A stretch of DNA of 64,000 nucleotides from Deltaproteobacteria bacterium. GTDB lineage: Bacteria > Myxococcota_A > Polyangia > Polyangiales > Houyiibacteriaceae. Position numbers and translations under genes: made by a program. Location of the stretch: assembly GCA_017644045.1 (NCBI GenBank), contig JAEPMI010000011.1:368763-432762 (forward strand). Direction: 5' to 3'. Below are positions 36,356 to 45,994 of the stretch, piece after piece (within the stretch, counting starts at the first letter, position 1; each line of letters begins with the position of its first letter). The notes under the pieces are model-generated. The model was not told the DNA's origin. It searched no databases and saw only the letters and a program-made list of their open reading frames with translations.

Positions 36356-36377
36356 CGCCGTCAGTCGACTGACGGCG
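36356..36377. promoter_or_regulatory. 22-bp perfect palindrome between divergent lipoprotein genes
   Basis: CGCCGTCAGTC followed by its exact reverse complement, with no spacer, centred at 36366/36367 in the 128-bp gap between the esterase and the next lipoprotein. A perfect dyad in a divergent promoter region is a likely operator. The regulator is unknown. Confidence 0.45.
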
Positions 36378-36441
36378 CCGGGGTTCAGGACCGCCATATG
36401 ACCGGGACTTTGCCGGCACATCGCTTGCTTCGGACAAGCGC

Positions 36442-37071
36442 ATGGCTCCGCACGTGGCGATTCGGTTCCTGGTGATGGGTTTGCTCGTTGTGTCCATCGG
36501 GTGCGACGAGGAGCCTCGGCCGTGCCTCGCCTCGGCGCCGCTGAGCGCGCGGATCTACTACGACAAGCTGGAGCTCATCGGTGAGTGGGAGCATTCGGCG
36601 ACGATGGTCGAAGCCACGCGACCGGGCTGGGCGGTCGGAGCCGTGACGGATCCTCGGCTCGTTTCCTGGGCGGTGGCCGAGGAGTACCTGTGGGCTGTGG
36701 AGGACGGAGAAGCCGTTGCCGTGTTCCCGATCGCCGAGCACGTGACCACCGGCTATCGGCCCGATGGCTCCGAGTGCCTCGCGATGGATGAGCGCCCCTG
36801 GTACGAGCGTCGCCACGCCAGCATCGCGTGGTCCGACACGCTGGCGCGAGCGGACGTGCTACCCCTCGAGTCCGAGGTCACTGGAGTCGAGGAGAGCGGG
36901 CTGTTCGGCGACGACTTCCTCGATGAGGACGGCCGCGTCTTTCCAGGCTTCGAGCGGGACGCCGGTGGGCGACTCGTTGCCATCGCCACCCGTGCTCGAT
37001 ACCTGGTGACCTGCCCGGACTGCGAGGTGGACACCGTGCTGGTCGAACACCGCTTCGAGCGTGTCGACTGA
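36442..37071 (+). CDS. Lipoprotein, unknown function
   Basis: A 209-residue predicted lipoprotein: IRFLVMGLLVVSIGC with lipobox and Cys at about residue 21. The mature domain contains four further cysteines, two as CPDC near the end, and no family I know. Its stop touches the argB stop (convergent). Confidence 0.6.
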   Translation: MAPHVAIRFLVMGLLVVSIGCDEEPRPCLASAPLSARIYYDKLELIGEWEHSATMVEATRPGWAVGAVTDPRLVSWAVAEEYLWAVEDGEAVAVFPIAEHVTTGYRPDGSECLAMDERPWYERRHASIAWSDTLARADVLPLESEVTGVEESGLFGDDFLDEDGRVFPGFERDAGGRLVAIATRARYLVTCPDCEVDTVLVEHRFERVD

Positions 37072-37941
37072 TCAGCGCGTGATCATGGTGCCGATGCCCT
37101 CGTCGGTGAAGAGCTCGAGCAGGGCGGCGTGGCGGGTGCGTCCGTCGATGATGTGCGCCTTGCCGACGCCGCCGGCGATGGCGTCGAGGGCGCACTGGAC
37201 CTTGGGGATCATGCCGCCGCTGATCGTGCCGTCTTCGATGAGGTGCTCGACCTCGGCAGAGTCGATCTTGCTGAGGACCTGGCCGGCGGCGTTCTTCACG
37301 CCTTCGATGTCGGTCATGAGCACGAGCTTCCGGGCCTCGAGGGCTTCGGCGACCTTGCCGGCGACGGTGTCGGCGTTGACGTTGAGGGCGCGTCCGTCGG
37401 CGTCGACGGCGACGGGCGCGATGACCGGGATGAAGCCGCCGAGCGCGAGGCGGCGAGGGAGGTCCGGGTTCACGTGCGTGACGCGACCGACGCGGCCGGG
37501 GTCGACCTCACGGCCGGAGCGAGTCTCCATGCGCTCGATCTTTTCGGCGCGGACGAAGTGGTCGTCGCGGCCGGTGACACCGACGGCGCGGCCGCCGTGG
37601 TTGCCGATGAGCGAGACGATCTCCTTGTTGAGGCGCGCGCCGAGGACCATCTCGACGACCTTCATGGTGCGCTCGTCGGTGACGCGGAGGCCGTCGAGGC
37701 GCTCGGACTCGACGCCGAACTCGGCGAGCGTCTCGTCGATCTGCGGACCGCCGCCGTGGACGACGACCGGGTGGAAGCCGACGTACTTCATCAGCACGAC
37801 GTCCTTGGCGAAGCTGTCGCGGAGCTCGTCCGAGACCATCGCGTTCCCGCCGTACTTGATGACCAGGATCTCGCCGTGGAAGCGGCGGATGTAGGGCAGG
37901 GCCTCTTGGAGCGTGGCCGCCTTGTCGACGAGGTTCTTCAT
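37072..37941 (-). CDS. argB: N-acetylglutamate kinase ArgB
   Basis: A 289-residue amino-acid kinase that phosphorylates N-acetylglutamate in arginine synthesis. Family marks are ILVIKYGGNAMVSDELRD, VGFHPVVVHGGGPQID, the ERLDGLRVTDERTM loop, LNVNADTVAGKVA and the C-terminal GGMIPKV. Normal length. The ATG at 37941 follows the ATP-grasp gene by 13 bases, so the two probably form an operon. Arginine is also the amidino donor used by the amidinotransferase at 5.4 kb, but that link is distant. Confidence 0.92.
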   Translation of the reverse strand: MKNLVDKAATLQEALPYIRRFHGEILVIKYGGNAMVSDELRDSFAKDVVLMKYVGFHPVVVHGGGPQIDETLAEFGVESERLDGLRVTDERTMKVVEMVLGARLNKEIVSLIGNHGGRAVGVTGRDDHFVRAEKIERMETRSGREVDPGRVGRVTHVNPDLPRRLALGGFIPVIAPVAVDADGRALNVNADTVAGKVAEALEARKLVLMTDIEGVKNAAGQVLSKIDSAEVEHLIEDGTISGGMIPKVQCALDAIAGGVGKAHIIDGRTRHAALLELFTDEGIGTMITR

Positions 37942-37954
37942 CGTGGCGGCGGAC

Positions 37955-38929
37955 TTAGCACGCGGGACGTGCCGGAGCGATCGGGGCGGTCGCGCTCGCG
38001 CGCGCGACGCGGCCGACCAAGAAGTCCACGACCCGCTCGAAGGGCTCGATGTCGAAGTGCGCGGCGACGCTCGGGCGGAGGTTGCTGTTGGCGTTGACGT
38101 CGTAGAAGACCAGGCGTCCGTCGGGGGTCTCGAGGTACTCGACGCCGCCCACGTCGATGTTCGCGGCGCCGAGGATTCGGCGCGCGGCGTCCACCGCGTG
38201 CTCGGGCACGTCCGGGTAGGGGTAGAACTCGACCGGGGTCGGGCTCGCGGGCAGCTCGCACAGGCTCTCGCCCTCGCCTTCACCGGGGTTGCAGACCGGC
38301 GAGGGGCAGAGGTTGAACTTGCCGTGGGTCACGACGCGCATCGGGTAGAGCAGCTCGCCGCCGAGGAACTCGAGGCGCACGATGCCGTGCTCCGGATCGT
38401 GGGGCAGGTACTCCTGCAGGAGGAAGAGGTTGTCCGGCGCCCAGATGGCGGGATCGGAGAAGGCCGCGCGCAGCTCCTCGGCGGACTCGACCACCTGGAT
38501 GCGCGCGCCGCTGCCGCCGAGGTCGGGCTTGATGAGCCGCGGCCATGTGTCGTTCTTCGCGATGGCGGCCTCGACGTCGTTGAAGACGATGGACGCCGGG
38601 TGGTCGATGGCGAGCTCACGGCAGAGCGCGACCTGCGCGGCCTTCGAGAGCTCCATCAGGAACGCGTCGGGACCGTTGACGACGTCGCAGCCGAGGCGCT
38701 GGAGGTGGCGCATGAACGCCAGGCACTGGGGGACGGCACGCTCGTGGCCACGGACGTAGGCGCTCGGGCTCGCCTGGTTGAACACCACCTTGGCGGGGCG
38801 CTCGTCGTGGCTCCCGTAGGCGGCGTTCTTGAGGTCGACTCTGACGTAGTCGACGCCGCGCGCGTCGAGCGCGGCGAAGAGGGGCTCTTGCCAGAGGGGG
38901 TGCTCGAAGAGCACGGCGAGGTCATGCAT
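37955..38929 (-). CDS. RimK-like ATP-grasp ligase
   Basis: A 324-residue ATP-grasp enzyme. WPRLIKPDLGGSGARIQVV is the nucleotide-binding strand and flexible loop, LFLLQEYLPHD the second, and the metal ligands are in VGGVEYLETPDG and YDVNANSNLRP. The fold joins an amine to a carboxylate through an acyl phosphate; the substrate is unknown. Lying just upstream of argB, it raises the idea of an amino-group-carrier pathway like LysX/ArgX, but no LysW-type carrier is seen. ATG at 38929. Confidence 0.78.
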   Translation of the reverse strand: MHDLAVLFEHPLWQEPLFAALDARGVDYVRVDLKNAAYGSHDERPAKVVFNQASPSAYVRGHERAVPQCLAFMRHLQRLGCDVVNGPDAFLMELSKAAQVALCRELAIDHPASIVFNDVEAAIAKNDTWPRLIKPDLGGSGARIQVVESAEELRAAFSDPAIWAPDNLFLLQEYLPHDPEHGIVRLEFLGGELLYPMRVVTHGKFNLCPSPVCNPGEGEGESLCELPASPTPVEFYPYPDVPEHAVDAARRILGAANIDVGGVEYLETPDGRLVFYDVNANSNLRPSVAAHFDIEPFERVVDFLVGRVARASATAPIAPARPAC

Positions 38930-38972
38930 GGGGCGGTTATGCCGCCAGGCCCGCGTCCGCGCCAGACGCCTG

Positions 38973-40082
38973 CTACGCGTCGAGAATCGGGAGGGCCGTG
39001 CGCTTCTTGTCCTTCCGGGTCTCGGAGTGGTTCTCGAGCTTGAGTACGCCGCGGGGGCAGACGTGGGCGCAGGCACCGCAGCCGACGCATGCCGCGCGGG
39101 TGAAGGACTGGTTGGTCTGGGCGTAGGACCGGACGTCGATGCCCATCTCGCAATAGGTCGTGCAGTTGCCGCAGGAGATGCACATGTCCGGCTTCACCTT
39201 GATGCGGAAGCGGCCGGCCTTCTGGATGAGGCCGAGCATGGCGGCCATCGGGCAGAAGTTGCGGCACCAGACCCGCGGGCCGAGGAGCGGGTAGAGCCCG
39301 ACGCCGATGACGCCGGCGAGGATGGAACCGACGATCAGGCCGTAGAGGCTCCGGAGCTCACCGACGACCGAGTGGTAGCGCGGCATCGAGTCGCCCGCGA
39401 ACAGGTCGACGGCGACGAGCACGGTCAGCACCACGGCCACCACCATCACCGTGTGGACCGTGCCCTTCTCGAGCTTCCAGGAGCGGGTCGAGGTCGAGGT
39501 CAGGTGACGCCAGGGATCGCCGAAGGTGTTCGCCAGGCCGCCGCAGCCGCAGACCCAGGAGCAGTACCATCGCTTGCCCACCCTGAGCGCCAGGATGGGC
39601 ATCGCCACCAGCGACGCGAGGATCGAGTAGATCGCGACGTAGACCGGGAACTTCGCCAACGTGTCCGGATACAGGTAGTCGATCTTCAGCGGCCACAAGT
39701 AGCTCAGGTAGAAGTCCTTGTTCGCGAAGATGAACATCACGAAGGGAAGGGTGAACGCGAGCACGATCTGAACGAACAGGTTCACCCCGATGCGGATCCG
39801 GTTGTAGCGGCTGTTTCCGTGGCGCCGGAGGTAGTACACGGCGCCGCCGGTCATCGCGACGCAGTAGAGGAGGCCGTACAGGTACCAGCGGTTCTCCAGA
39901 CCCAGCGATGCCGCGAACGGGTCCATCTGCTTCAGCGCCACCGGGAACCATTCGCGGTCCTCGAAGTAGAGCCACAAGTAGAAGCCGGTGAGCACGATCG
40001 CGATCAGCCAAGCGCTGAGCCGTCGAGCACGCCAGCCCTCGCGGAACGTGGAGAGCAGCCCGTTCTGTCCTTGCTGATCCAT
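38973..40082 (-). CDS. Membrane 4Fe-4S electron-transfer protein (NapH/CcoG-like)
   Basis: A 369-residue protein with about six membrane helices. It has two membrane-side cysteine motifs, WYCSWVCGCGGLAN and WCRNFCPMAAM, and a C-terminal 2x[4Fe-4S] ferredoxin domain (CISCGNCTTYC and CVGCGACAHVCPRG). This is the NapH/NosR/CcoG type of quinol- or flavoprotein-linked electron carrier. It starts one base after the flavoprotein stop, so the pair is likely one redox module. Confidence 0.82.
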   Translation of the reverse strand: MDQQGQNGLLSTFREGWRARRLSAWLIAIVLTGFYLWLYFEDREWFPVALKQMDPFAASLGLENRWYLYGLLYCVAMTGGAVYYLRRHGNSRYNRIRIGVNLFVQIVLAFTLPFVMFIFANKDFYLSYLWPLKIDYLYPDTLAKFPVYVAIYSILASLVAMPILALRVGKRWYCSWVCGCGGLANTFGDPWRHLTSTSTRSWKLEKGTVHTVMVVAVVLTVLVAVDLFAGDSMPRYHSVVGELRSLYGLIVGSILAGVIGVGLYPLLGPRVWCRNFCPMAAMLGLIQKAGRFRIKVKPDMCISCGNCTTYCEMGIDVRSYAQTNQSFTRAACVGCGACAHVCPRGVLKLENHSETRKDKKRTALPILDA

Positions 40083-40083
40083 G

Positions 40084-41511
40084 TCAGGCCGCCGGCGGGC
40101 GGACGGGCTCCGCGTTGAGGCTGAAGGCGGGACCAGCGAGCTCCCCGGCGCGGCTCGGTAGCACGAGCGGCGGCACGAACTCGGTGTCGAAGGCGGCCTC
40201 GTTCAGGTGTGTGAGGACATGGTCGAGTGAGCGCTGCTCCTCGATGAAGCGGATGAGCACGCTGTGGTCCCAGCGCCGGCCGAGCATGTTGAAGCCGACG
40301 ACGCGGTCGCCGCTGAGCACGATGCGCGTGGTGCTGCGCACCTTGCCGCGCTCCTCGTGGAAGAAGTTCTTCTCGCCTTCCACGTTCATGTTCACGAGCC
40401 CGGCGGTCGTGTACTCGATGTCCATCAGCTTGGCCGAGTTGTACCAGTGGCCGCGGTTGTACTCGGCGACCGAGTCGCCCAGCAGACCGCGGCCCGCGAC
40501 GCGTCCCTGGTCCCGCGCCGTGTACCAGAGCTGCTCCGGCCGCCGGCTGCCATCGAACCACGTCACCGCCGCGCAGTCCCCGGCCGCGAAGACGTTCGGG
40601 TCGCTGGTCCGCAGGTGCTCGTCGACGACGATGCCGCCGCCCCGCTCTTGCAACTCGAGCCCGCTCTCGGCGAGCCACTCGGTGTTGGGCACGACGCCGA
40701 TCGCGACGACCACCAGGTCCGTGTCCTCTTCTTCGCCGCCGCCGGTGACGAGCTTCTCCACTCGGTCCTTCCCCGCGAACGACGCGACCTCTTCACCGAG
40801 CCGCATCTCGACGCCATGGCTGCTCATCCGATCGGCGATCCACCGCGACTCACGCTCGTCGAGCGCCATCGGCCAGAACCAGTCCTCGCGGATGAAGAAG
40901 CGCACCGGCACCTTCGCGTGCGCGAGCACCTCCACCGCCTCGATGCCGATCAGTCCGCCGCCGATCACGGCCGCGCACGTCGGCGCGCCGCCGCGCGCAT
41001 CGCGCACGCTCGGCCGCCGCCAGTAAGGCGAGGAAGCGTCCGACCCCGCGAGGTGCTCGTCCGCGCGCGGTGGCCCACCCGGGTGACTGCTGCCACCGTG
41101 GATCTCCCGCTCGAGCCACTCGCAGTCCTGGAGCGTCACGAAGCTGCCGATGCCGTCGAGCTCCGAGCCCTTCCAGGGCGCGGGCCGCGGCCGGGACCCG
41201 CAGGCGATCAACAACCGGTCGTAGCTCACCGGCTCACCGGAGCCGAGCCGCACCTGCTGCTTCTCGAGGTCGAGGCCCACCGCGCGAGCTCGGACCCGCT
41301 GGAGGTTCAGCCGCTCGTAGAGATCCCGCTCGTGAGGCTCGATGCACTGGTGGCTCAGCTGGCCGGTCACCACCCACATGAGCGCGGTCCGGCTGAAGAA
41401 GTGGTCGGATTCCTCGCTGATCAGCGTGATGCGCCAGTCCGGCTCTTTCGCTCGGACGGCGAGCGCGGCCTCGATGCCGGCGACGCCGTTTCCGATGATG
41501 ACGATGTGCAT
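40084..41511 (-). CDS. FAD/NAD(P)-dependent oxidoreductase (NirB/rubredoxin-reductase-like)
   Basis: A 475-residue pyridine-nucleotide disulphide-type reductase. FAD motif MHIVIIGNGVAGIEAAL, NAD motif AAVIGGGLIGIEAVEVLAH and the second FAD motif SDPNVFAAGDCAAV are clear. An insert rich in Ser, Pro and Gly (about 140-175) separates the two nucleotide halves. It resembles NirB N-termini and rubredoxin reductases. GAGGAG lies upstream of the ATG. It probably feeds electrons to or from the membrane ferredoxin encoded next. Confidence 0.83.
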   Translation of the reverse strand: MHIVIIGNGVAGIEAALAVRAKEPDWRITLISEESDHFFSRTALMWVVTGQLSHQCIEPHERDLYERLNLQRVRARAVGLDLEKQQVRLGSGEPVSYDRLLIACGSRPRPAPWKGSELDGIGSFVTLQDCEWLEREIHGGSSHPGGPPRADEHLAGSDASSPYWRRPSVRDARGGAPTCAAVIGGGLIGIEAVEVLAHAKVPVRFFIREDWFWPMALDERESRWIADRMSSHGVEMRLGEEVASFAGKDRVEKLVTGGGEEEDTDLVVVAIGVVPNTEWLAESGLELQERGGGIVVDEHLRTSDPNVFAAGDCAAVTWFDGSRRPEQLWYTARDQGRVAGRGLLGDSVAEYNRGHWYNSAKLMDIEYTTAGLVNMNVEGEKNFFHEERGKVRSTTRIVLSGDRVVGFNMLGRRWDHSVLIRFIEEQRSLDHVLTHLNEAAFDTEFVPPLVLPSRAGELAGPAFSLNAEPVRPPAA

Positions 41512-41652
41512 GTGGCTCCTCGTGTCCCCCGGTGGCCATTCGTATGGGGTGGTGGCCCGACCGTTACGGCGTGGCCGATTCTCTCACGCCAGGACGGAAC
41601 GCGAACGCCCGCGACCAGGGGGCCGCGGGCGTTCGTCGACCGTGACCTCTGG

Positions 41653-42759
41653 TCAGGGCATCGGTCGAACGCCGACGCACATTCCCGTGCGGCAGCGCTC
41701 CGCGCGAGCACACTCGTTCCCGCAGGCGCCGCAGTTCCGAGGATCGACGTCGGTGTCCACGCAGCTCCGGTCGCAGAGCGTGGTCGTGCCCGGGCACATG
41801 AAGGTCGCCTCGCAGCTCCCTCCCCGGCAGACCTCGTCGTCGGCGCACGCGTTGCCGCAGGAGCCGCAGTTGTCCGGGTCGAAGTCGGTGTTCGTGCAGC
41901 TGCCCGCGCAGGCCGTGCCGAACGAGCAGTCCGCCTGGCAGGTCCCGAAGGAGCAGACTTCGTCCCCGGCGCACGCGGTCCCGCAGCCACCGCAGTTCAT
42001 CGGGTCGTCGAGCACCGTGGTGCACATCCCGTCGCAGAAGAGCTGGCCGCGCCCGCAGGTGGGCGTGACGCACGAACCGGCTTCGCACGCTTCGGTGTCC
42101 GCGCAGGCGGTGCCGCACCCGCCGCAGTTCGCGCGGTCGGTGTCGGTGTCGACACAGGCTCCACCGCACTCGGTCAGGTCGCCGCAGTCGCTGCCGCACG
42201 TGCCCGCCGAGCAGAACTCTCCGGCAGCGCAGGCCGTGCCGCAGGCACCGCAGTTCGTGGGGTCGGAGCTCGTGTCGGTGCAGGTTCCGTCGCACGCGAC
42301 GCCGCCGGCCGGGCAGCCGCAGCCGCCCTCGACGCAAGACTCGCCCGCCGCACAGGCGTTGCCGCAGTCGCCGCAGTTCGCCAGGTTGGTCGCCGTGTCC
42401 ACGCACGCCGCGTCGCAGTCGGTCAGTCCGTCGGCGCACATGCCCGCGCACGACCCCTCGCTGCAGACCTCGTCAGCGCCGCAGACCTCGCCGCAGTCGC
42501 CACAGTTCGCTGGGTCGCTGTCGGTGTCGACGCAGTCGTCCCCACACATCGTCAGTTCGCAGGTCGACACCGACATGTCGACCGGGTCTTCGCCCATGTC
42601 GACCGGGTCTTCGCCCATGTCGACCGGGTCGCCCATCCCCATGTCGTCGGTGTCGCCGCCGTCTTCGACGTCATCGGTGACGTCCGTTCCATCATCGTCG
42701 CCACACGCGACGAGGCTCAGCATGGCCGCCATCGCGAGCCAGCTCGTCCGCTTGCCCAT
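41653..42759 (-). CDS. Lipoprotein with seven NCGxCG cysteine repeats
   Basis: A 368-residue surface lipoprotein. SWLAMAAMLSLVAC is the lipobox; then an acidic linker with three DPVDMGE-like units, then seven repeats of about 40-45 residues with the core DxxNCGxCGxxCxxxExCxxGxC. This repeat type is common on Myxococcota surface proteins; the function is unknown, probably a disulphide-rich rod. GGAGGT lies five bases before the ATG at 42759; another ATG is one codon upstream. Confidence 0.78.
   Translation of the reverse strand: MGKRTSWLAMAAMLSLVACGDDDGTDVTDDVEDGGDTDDMGMGDPVDMGEDPVDMGEDPVDMSVSTCELTMCGDDCVDTDSDPANCGDCGEVCGADEVCSEGSCAGMCADGLTDCDAACVDTATNLANCGDCGNACAAGESCVEGGCGCPAGGVACDGTCTDTSSDPTNCGACGTACAAGEFCSAGTCGSDCGDLTECGGACVDTDTDRANCGGCGTACADTEACEAGSCVTPTCGRGQLFCDGMCTTVLDDPMNCGGCGTACAGDEVCSFGTCQADCSFGTACAGSCTNTDFDPDNCGSCGNACADDEVCRGGSCEATFMCPGTTTLCDRSCVDTDVDPRNCGACGNECARAERCRTGMCVGVRPMP
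42576..42638. repeat. 21-bp tandem repeat coding DPVDMGE
   Basis: Three almost identical 21-base units (GTCGACCGGGTCTTCGCCCAT and a variant third) inside the cysteine-repeat lipoprotein gene, in frame, so copy number changes would lengthen the linker without a frameshift. Confidence 0.7.
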
Positions 42760-42901
42760 CATCCACCTCCAAGGAGCCCCAACCCCAGGGCCACTGACGA
42801 TCCTAACGGAATCTGTGGATGAGCCGCAAACCACTCGTCCGCGAGCGGCGACGGTCGGGTCCCGGGTTCCCCGAGATTTCCGGGGGTGCCGGCCTCGTGG
42901 C

Positions 42902-44455
42902 TCAGGCGGCGGTCGAGACCGCAGGCGGAGGCGCGGCGAGCTCGTCCGCCTCCGCGAAGGGCGCCGGGCCGCTGCCGGAGATCCACCGGCGGAGCTCGGC
43001 GATGAACTCCTTGCCGGCGGCTTTCAGCACCAGGTGGGTGCGCGGCGGGTCCGCGGCGACGCCGTCGAGGTCGTCGACGCCCCAGTGACCGAGGTTCACG
43101 TAGGTCGCCCCGTCGCCGAGCTCTTCGACGCAGGGGTGGTGGGTGTGGCCCATGACGACGAAGCGGCTGGGCATGAGCTTGGAGACCTTCCGCGCGCCCT
43201 GCTTCATCATCTCTTCGGGGTTCACCTCCCGCTCGCGGATCTTGCCCGCGCCGCGGAAGTAGAAGAAGAGCGCGACGCTCGCCGCGGCGGTCACGCCGCC
43301 GAGGAGCCAGAGCGGAGCGCCGGCCATGGCCAGCACGCCGACGAGGAGCGCGGCGAGCGCGACCCCGACCACTCGGTCCATGAAGACGCTGCGGAGCACC
43401 GAGAGCGCGCCGCGGGTCACGGGCGCCGGCCAGAGCGCGGCCACCTTCCGGAGCTGGTCGAGCGGGGTGCGGAAGCGCGTGGCCAGCCTCTCCATTGCCT
43501 TGTCGTGCTGACCCTTGATCTTGTCCGCCGCGTCGCCGAGCCGCTCGCGGCCGGTGCGGATGCCCGCGCCGATGGCGCGGACGAAGCGGTAGCCGAGCCT
43601 CAACATGCCCACGAGGCCGACCGAGCGGGCGAAGGCCCAGTACTCGCCCATGCCCTTGTTCTGGTGTCCGTCGGCGCCCAGGCCCGGGGTGGGGCGGGCG
43701 ACCGTGCGGAGGAGCCAGTCGCTGAAGGACCACTCGAGGCGTTCGGGGTCGTCGGGCCGAACGGGCGCGAGCAGGTTCGGGTAGTTGCACATCGCGTCGT
43801 ACTGGTGGCCGTGCTCCACGAAGAGCAGCCCCTCGACGTAGTAGAACCAGGCGTGGAACTCGACCCTGGACCGCAGGTCCTCGAGGTCCGAGCCGCTCCG
43901 CTTGGCCATGGCGGCGATGAAGGCGTCCTGGGCGGCCTCCCAGTGAAAGTCGAGGTCGTGGTTGCCTCGAACGACGACCAGCGAGTGGCCCGCGGCGACG
44001 AAGCGGCCGAGCGCGGCGAAGACCGCCGGGTGACGCTGGGCCGTCGCGCGGACCTTGGCCGCGGCGTGGTCCTTGGCGCTGCCGAGGCCGTGCTCGTGCT
44101 CCTCGGCGGTCAGGGTGGTCTCCACGCCCGCCGAGTCCGCGATGGAGAGGTTCATCCCGATGAAGTCGACCAGGTCGCCAGCGATGATGGCGGTCCAGCG
44201 CTCGTCGGCGGCGACCCCCTCGCGGTAGTGATCGAGCATCGCCGCCAGGTCCTTGTCGACGCCCGGATCCCCGCGACCCTCGGCTCGCTTCCAGGGGCGA
44301 ACGTGATCCACGAGGTCGGCACCCAGATGGATGTCGCTGAAGAGGAGGAAGCTCCGCTTGCCGGCGACGGTGGCCGGGTCGGGCGGAACGACACTCGAGC
44401 GGGCGGGGGGTGGCTGGCTCGGAGACATGGGCGGAGGAAGAGAAGGGGCGGACAT
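42902..44455 (-). CDS. Calcineurin-type metallophosphoesterase with membrane segment
   Basis: A 517-residue phosphoesterase. Metal-binding motifs are FSDIHLGAD (about 40), IAGDLVDF (about 91), VVRGNHDLDFHW (about 165), VEHGHQYD (about 214) and VMGHTHHPC (about 436). Two hydrophobic segments (about 360-398) interrupt the domain between the fourth and fifth motifs, so the enzyme is membrane-bound and the catalytic parts flank the membrane helices. A Pro/Ser-rich N-terminal tail precedes it. The substrate is unknown. Seen also in some Myxococcota UDP-diacylglucosamine-hydrolase-like proteins, but this is only a resemblance. Confidence 0.75.
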   Translation of the reverse strand: MSAPSLPPPMSPSQPPPARSSVVPPDPATVAGKRSFLLFSDIHLGADLVDHVRPWKRAEGRGDPGVDKDLAAMLDHYREGVAADERWTAIIAGDLVDFIGMNLSIADSAGVETTLTAEEHEHGLGSAKDHAAAKVRATAQRHPAVFAALGRFVAAGHSLVVVRGNHDLDFHWEAAQDAFIAAMAKRSGSDLEDLRSRVEFHAWFYYVEGLLFVEHGHQYDAMCNYPNLLAPVRPDDPERLEWSFSDWLLRTVARPTPGLGADGHQNKGMGEYWAFARSVGLVGMLRLGYRFVRAIGAGIRTGRERLGDAADKIKGQHDKAMERLATRFRTPLDQLRKVAALWPAPVTRGALSVLRSVFMDRVVGVALAALLVGVLAMAGAPLWLLGGVTAAASVALFFYFRGAGKIREREVNPEEMMKQGARKVSKLMPSRFVVMGHTHHPCVEELGDGATYVNLGHWGVDDLDGVAADPPRTHLVLKAAGKEFIAELRRWISGSGPAPFAEADELAAPPPAVSTAA

Positions 44456-44620
44456 GGCGTATGGAACACCGCAAAAAAGCTGCGCCTTCCAAGGTATGGG
44501 TCCATGGACGACCCCCGCAACTGACCCGACATTTCACGACAAATCTTTTACAAACCGCAGACCTCGTCACCGTGCTCATCCGCAGGGATCGGGTAGAGTG
44601 GCTCCCCCGGCGGCCTCACG

Positions 44621-45994
44621 ATGAGAAAACTCTGGCACACCCCTTGGCGCTTCATGTTGATGATGGGGACCTTCGTTCCCCTCTACATGGGCTACCTCTG
44701 GCTCTGGATTCGCCACAGCAAGTTCGGGTGGAAGGTCTCCGCCGAGAAGTGGAGCAAGACCCACGTCAAGAACGCGCGGCGCTTCTACAAGCTCGCCGTT
44801 CGGATGAAGGGCGGGCTGATCAAGGTCGGTCAGATCATCTCCACGCGCGTCGACATCATGCCCAAGGAGTTCATCGCCGAGCTCGAGGGGCTGCAGGACC
44901 GCGTCGACCCGCTGCCGTGGAAGAAGATCGACAAGCACCTCACCAAGGAGCTGGGCGCGCCGCCGGACGAGATCTTCGAGGAGATCAGCCACGAGGCCGT
45001 GGCCGCCGCGAGCTTCGGCCAGGTCCACCGCGCGAAGACGAAGGACGGTCAGGACGTCGCGCTGAAGGTGAAGTACGCGGACATCGACATGAAGCTCGCG
45101 TGCGACCTCTTCGTGTTCAAGTGCGCGGTCCCGCTCTTCAACATCTTCGTGCCCAAGGTCGACCTGAAGGTCATCCACCGTGAGGTCGCGCAGGCGCTGG
45201 TCACCGAGCTCGACTACCGCCAGGAGGCGGAGCACACCCGGATGATCGGCGAGAACCTGAAGGCCGTGCCCGGCATCATCGTTCCCGAGGTCATCGACGA
45301 ATACACGACCGAGAGCGTCATCTGCACGACGTACTTCGAGGGCATCAAGATCACGAACACCGAGGAGCGGCGCGCGGCCGGCCTCGAAGAGAAGCCGATC
45401 ATCCAGAAGATCATCGAGGCCTACGCCCACATGTTCTTCATCGACGGCGTGTTCCAGTCGGACCCGCACCCCGGCAACCTCTTCGTCCGCAAGGGCGACG
45501 ACGGCCCCGAGATCTGCATCCTCGACTTCGGCCAGGTGAAGATCCTGCCGAAGGACTTCCAGCGGAAGCTGATCATGGCGTCCATCGCCTTCATGGGCCG
45601 CGACATCGACAACTTCTCGAAGGCCATCGTCGACATGGACGTGCTCAGCGAGAAGGACGTCGAGACCGCCAAGCCGCTGCTCACCGAGTTCTTCGAAGAG
45701 CTCTACGAGCTGAGCCCCGCGGAGCTGAAGGAGCTCGACCCGGAGGCGATGAAGGAGAAGATCATGGCCGTCGTCGACCGCATCGACGGCGTGACCATCC
45801 CACAGGACATCGTGCTCTACGGTCGCGCCTTCGGACTCCTCGCCGGCGTCATCGCGGCGCTCGATCCCGAGGTCAACGGCATCATCGTCGCCAAGCCGAT
45901 GATCATGCAGGCGCTCATGCGCCCCGAGAACTTCATGCCGCTGCCCGAGCCCGAGAAGCCGAGCGCCGACGTGGGCGCTGCCGTCCCGGCGTGA
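44621..45994 (+). CDS. ABC1/UbiB-family atypical kinase
   Basis: A 457-residue UbiB-like protein. The KxGQ motif is in [11 protein letters not shown] (66-71), the Ala-rich loop in [11 protein letters not shown] (about 127), the catalytic DPHPGN near 280 and ILDFGQV near 300. Members support ubiquinone synthesis or membrane lipid metabolism through ATPase activity. The C-terminal membrane region is less hydrophobic than in E. coli UbiB. Its TGA overlaps the next start as GTGA. Confidence 0.87.
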   Translation: MRKLWHTPWRFMLMMGTFVPLYMGYLWLWIRHSKFGWKVSAEKWSKTHVKNARRFYKLAVRMKGGLIKVGQIISTRVDIMPKEFIAELEGLQDRVDPLPWKKIDKHLTKELGAPPDEIFEEISHEAVAAASFGQVHRAKTKDGQDVALKVKYADIDMKLACDLFVFKCAVPLFNIFVPKVDLKVIHREVAQALVTELDYRQEAEHTRMIGENLKAVPGIIVPEVIDEYTTESVICTTYFEGIKITNTEERRAAGLEEKPIIQKIIEAYAHMFFIDGVFQSDPHPGNLFVRKGDDGPEICILDFGQVKILPKDFQRKLIMASIAFMGRDIDNFSKAIVDMDVLSEKDVETAKPLLTEFFEELYELSPAELKELDPEAMKEKIMAVVDRIDGVTIPQDIVLYGRAFGLLAGVIAALDPEVNGIIVAKPMIMQALMRPENFMPLPEPEKPSADVGAAVPA

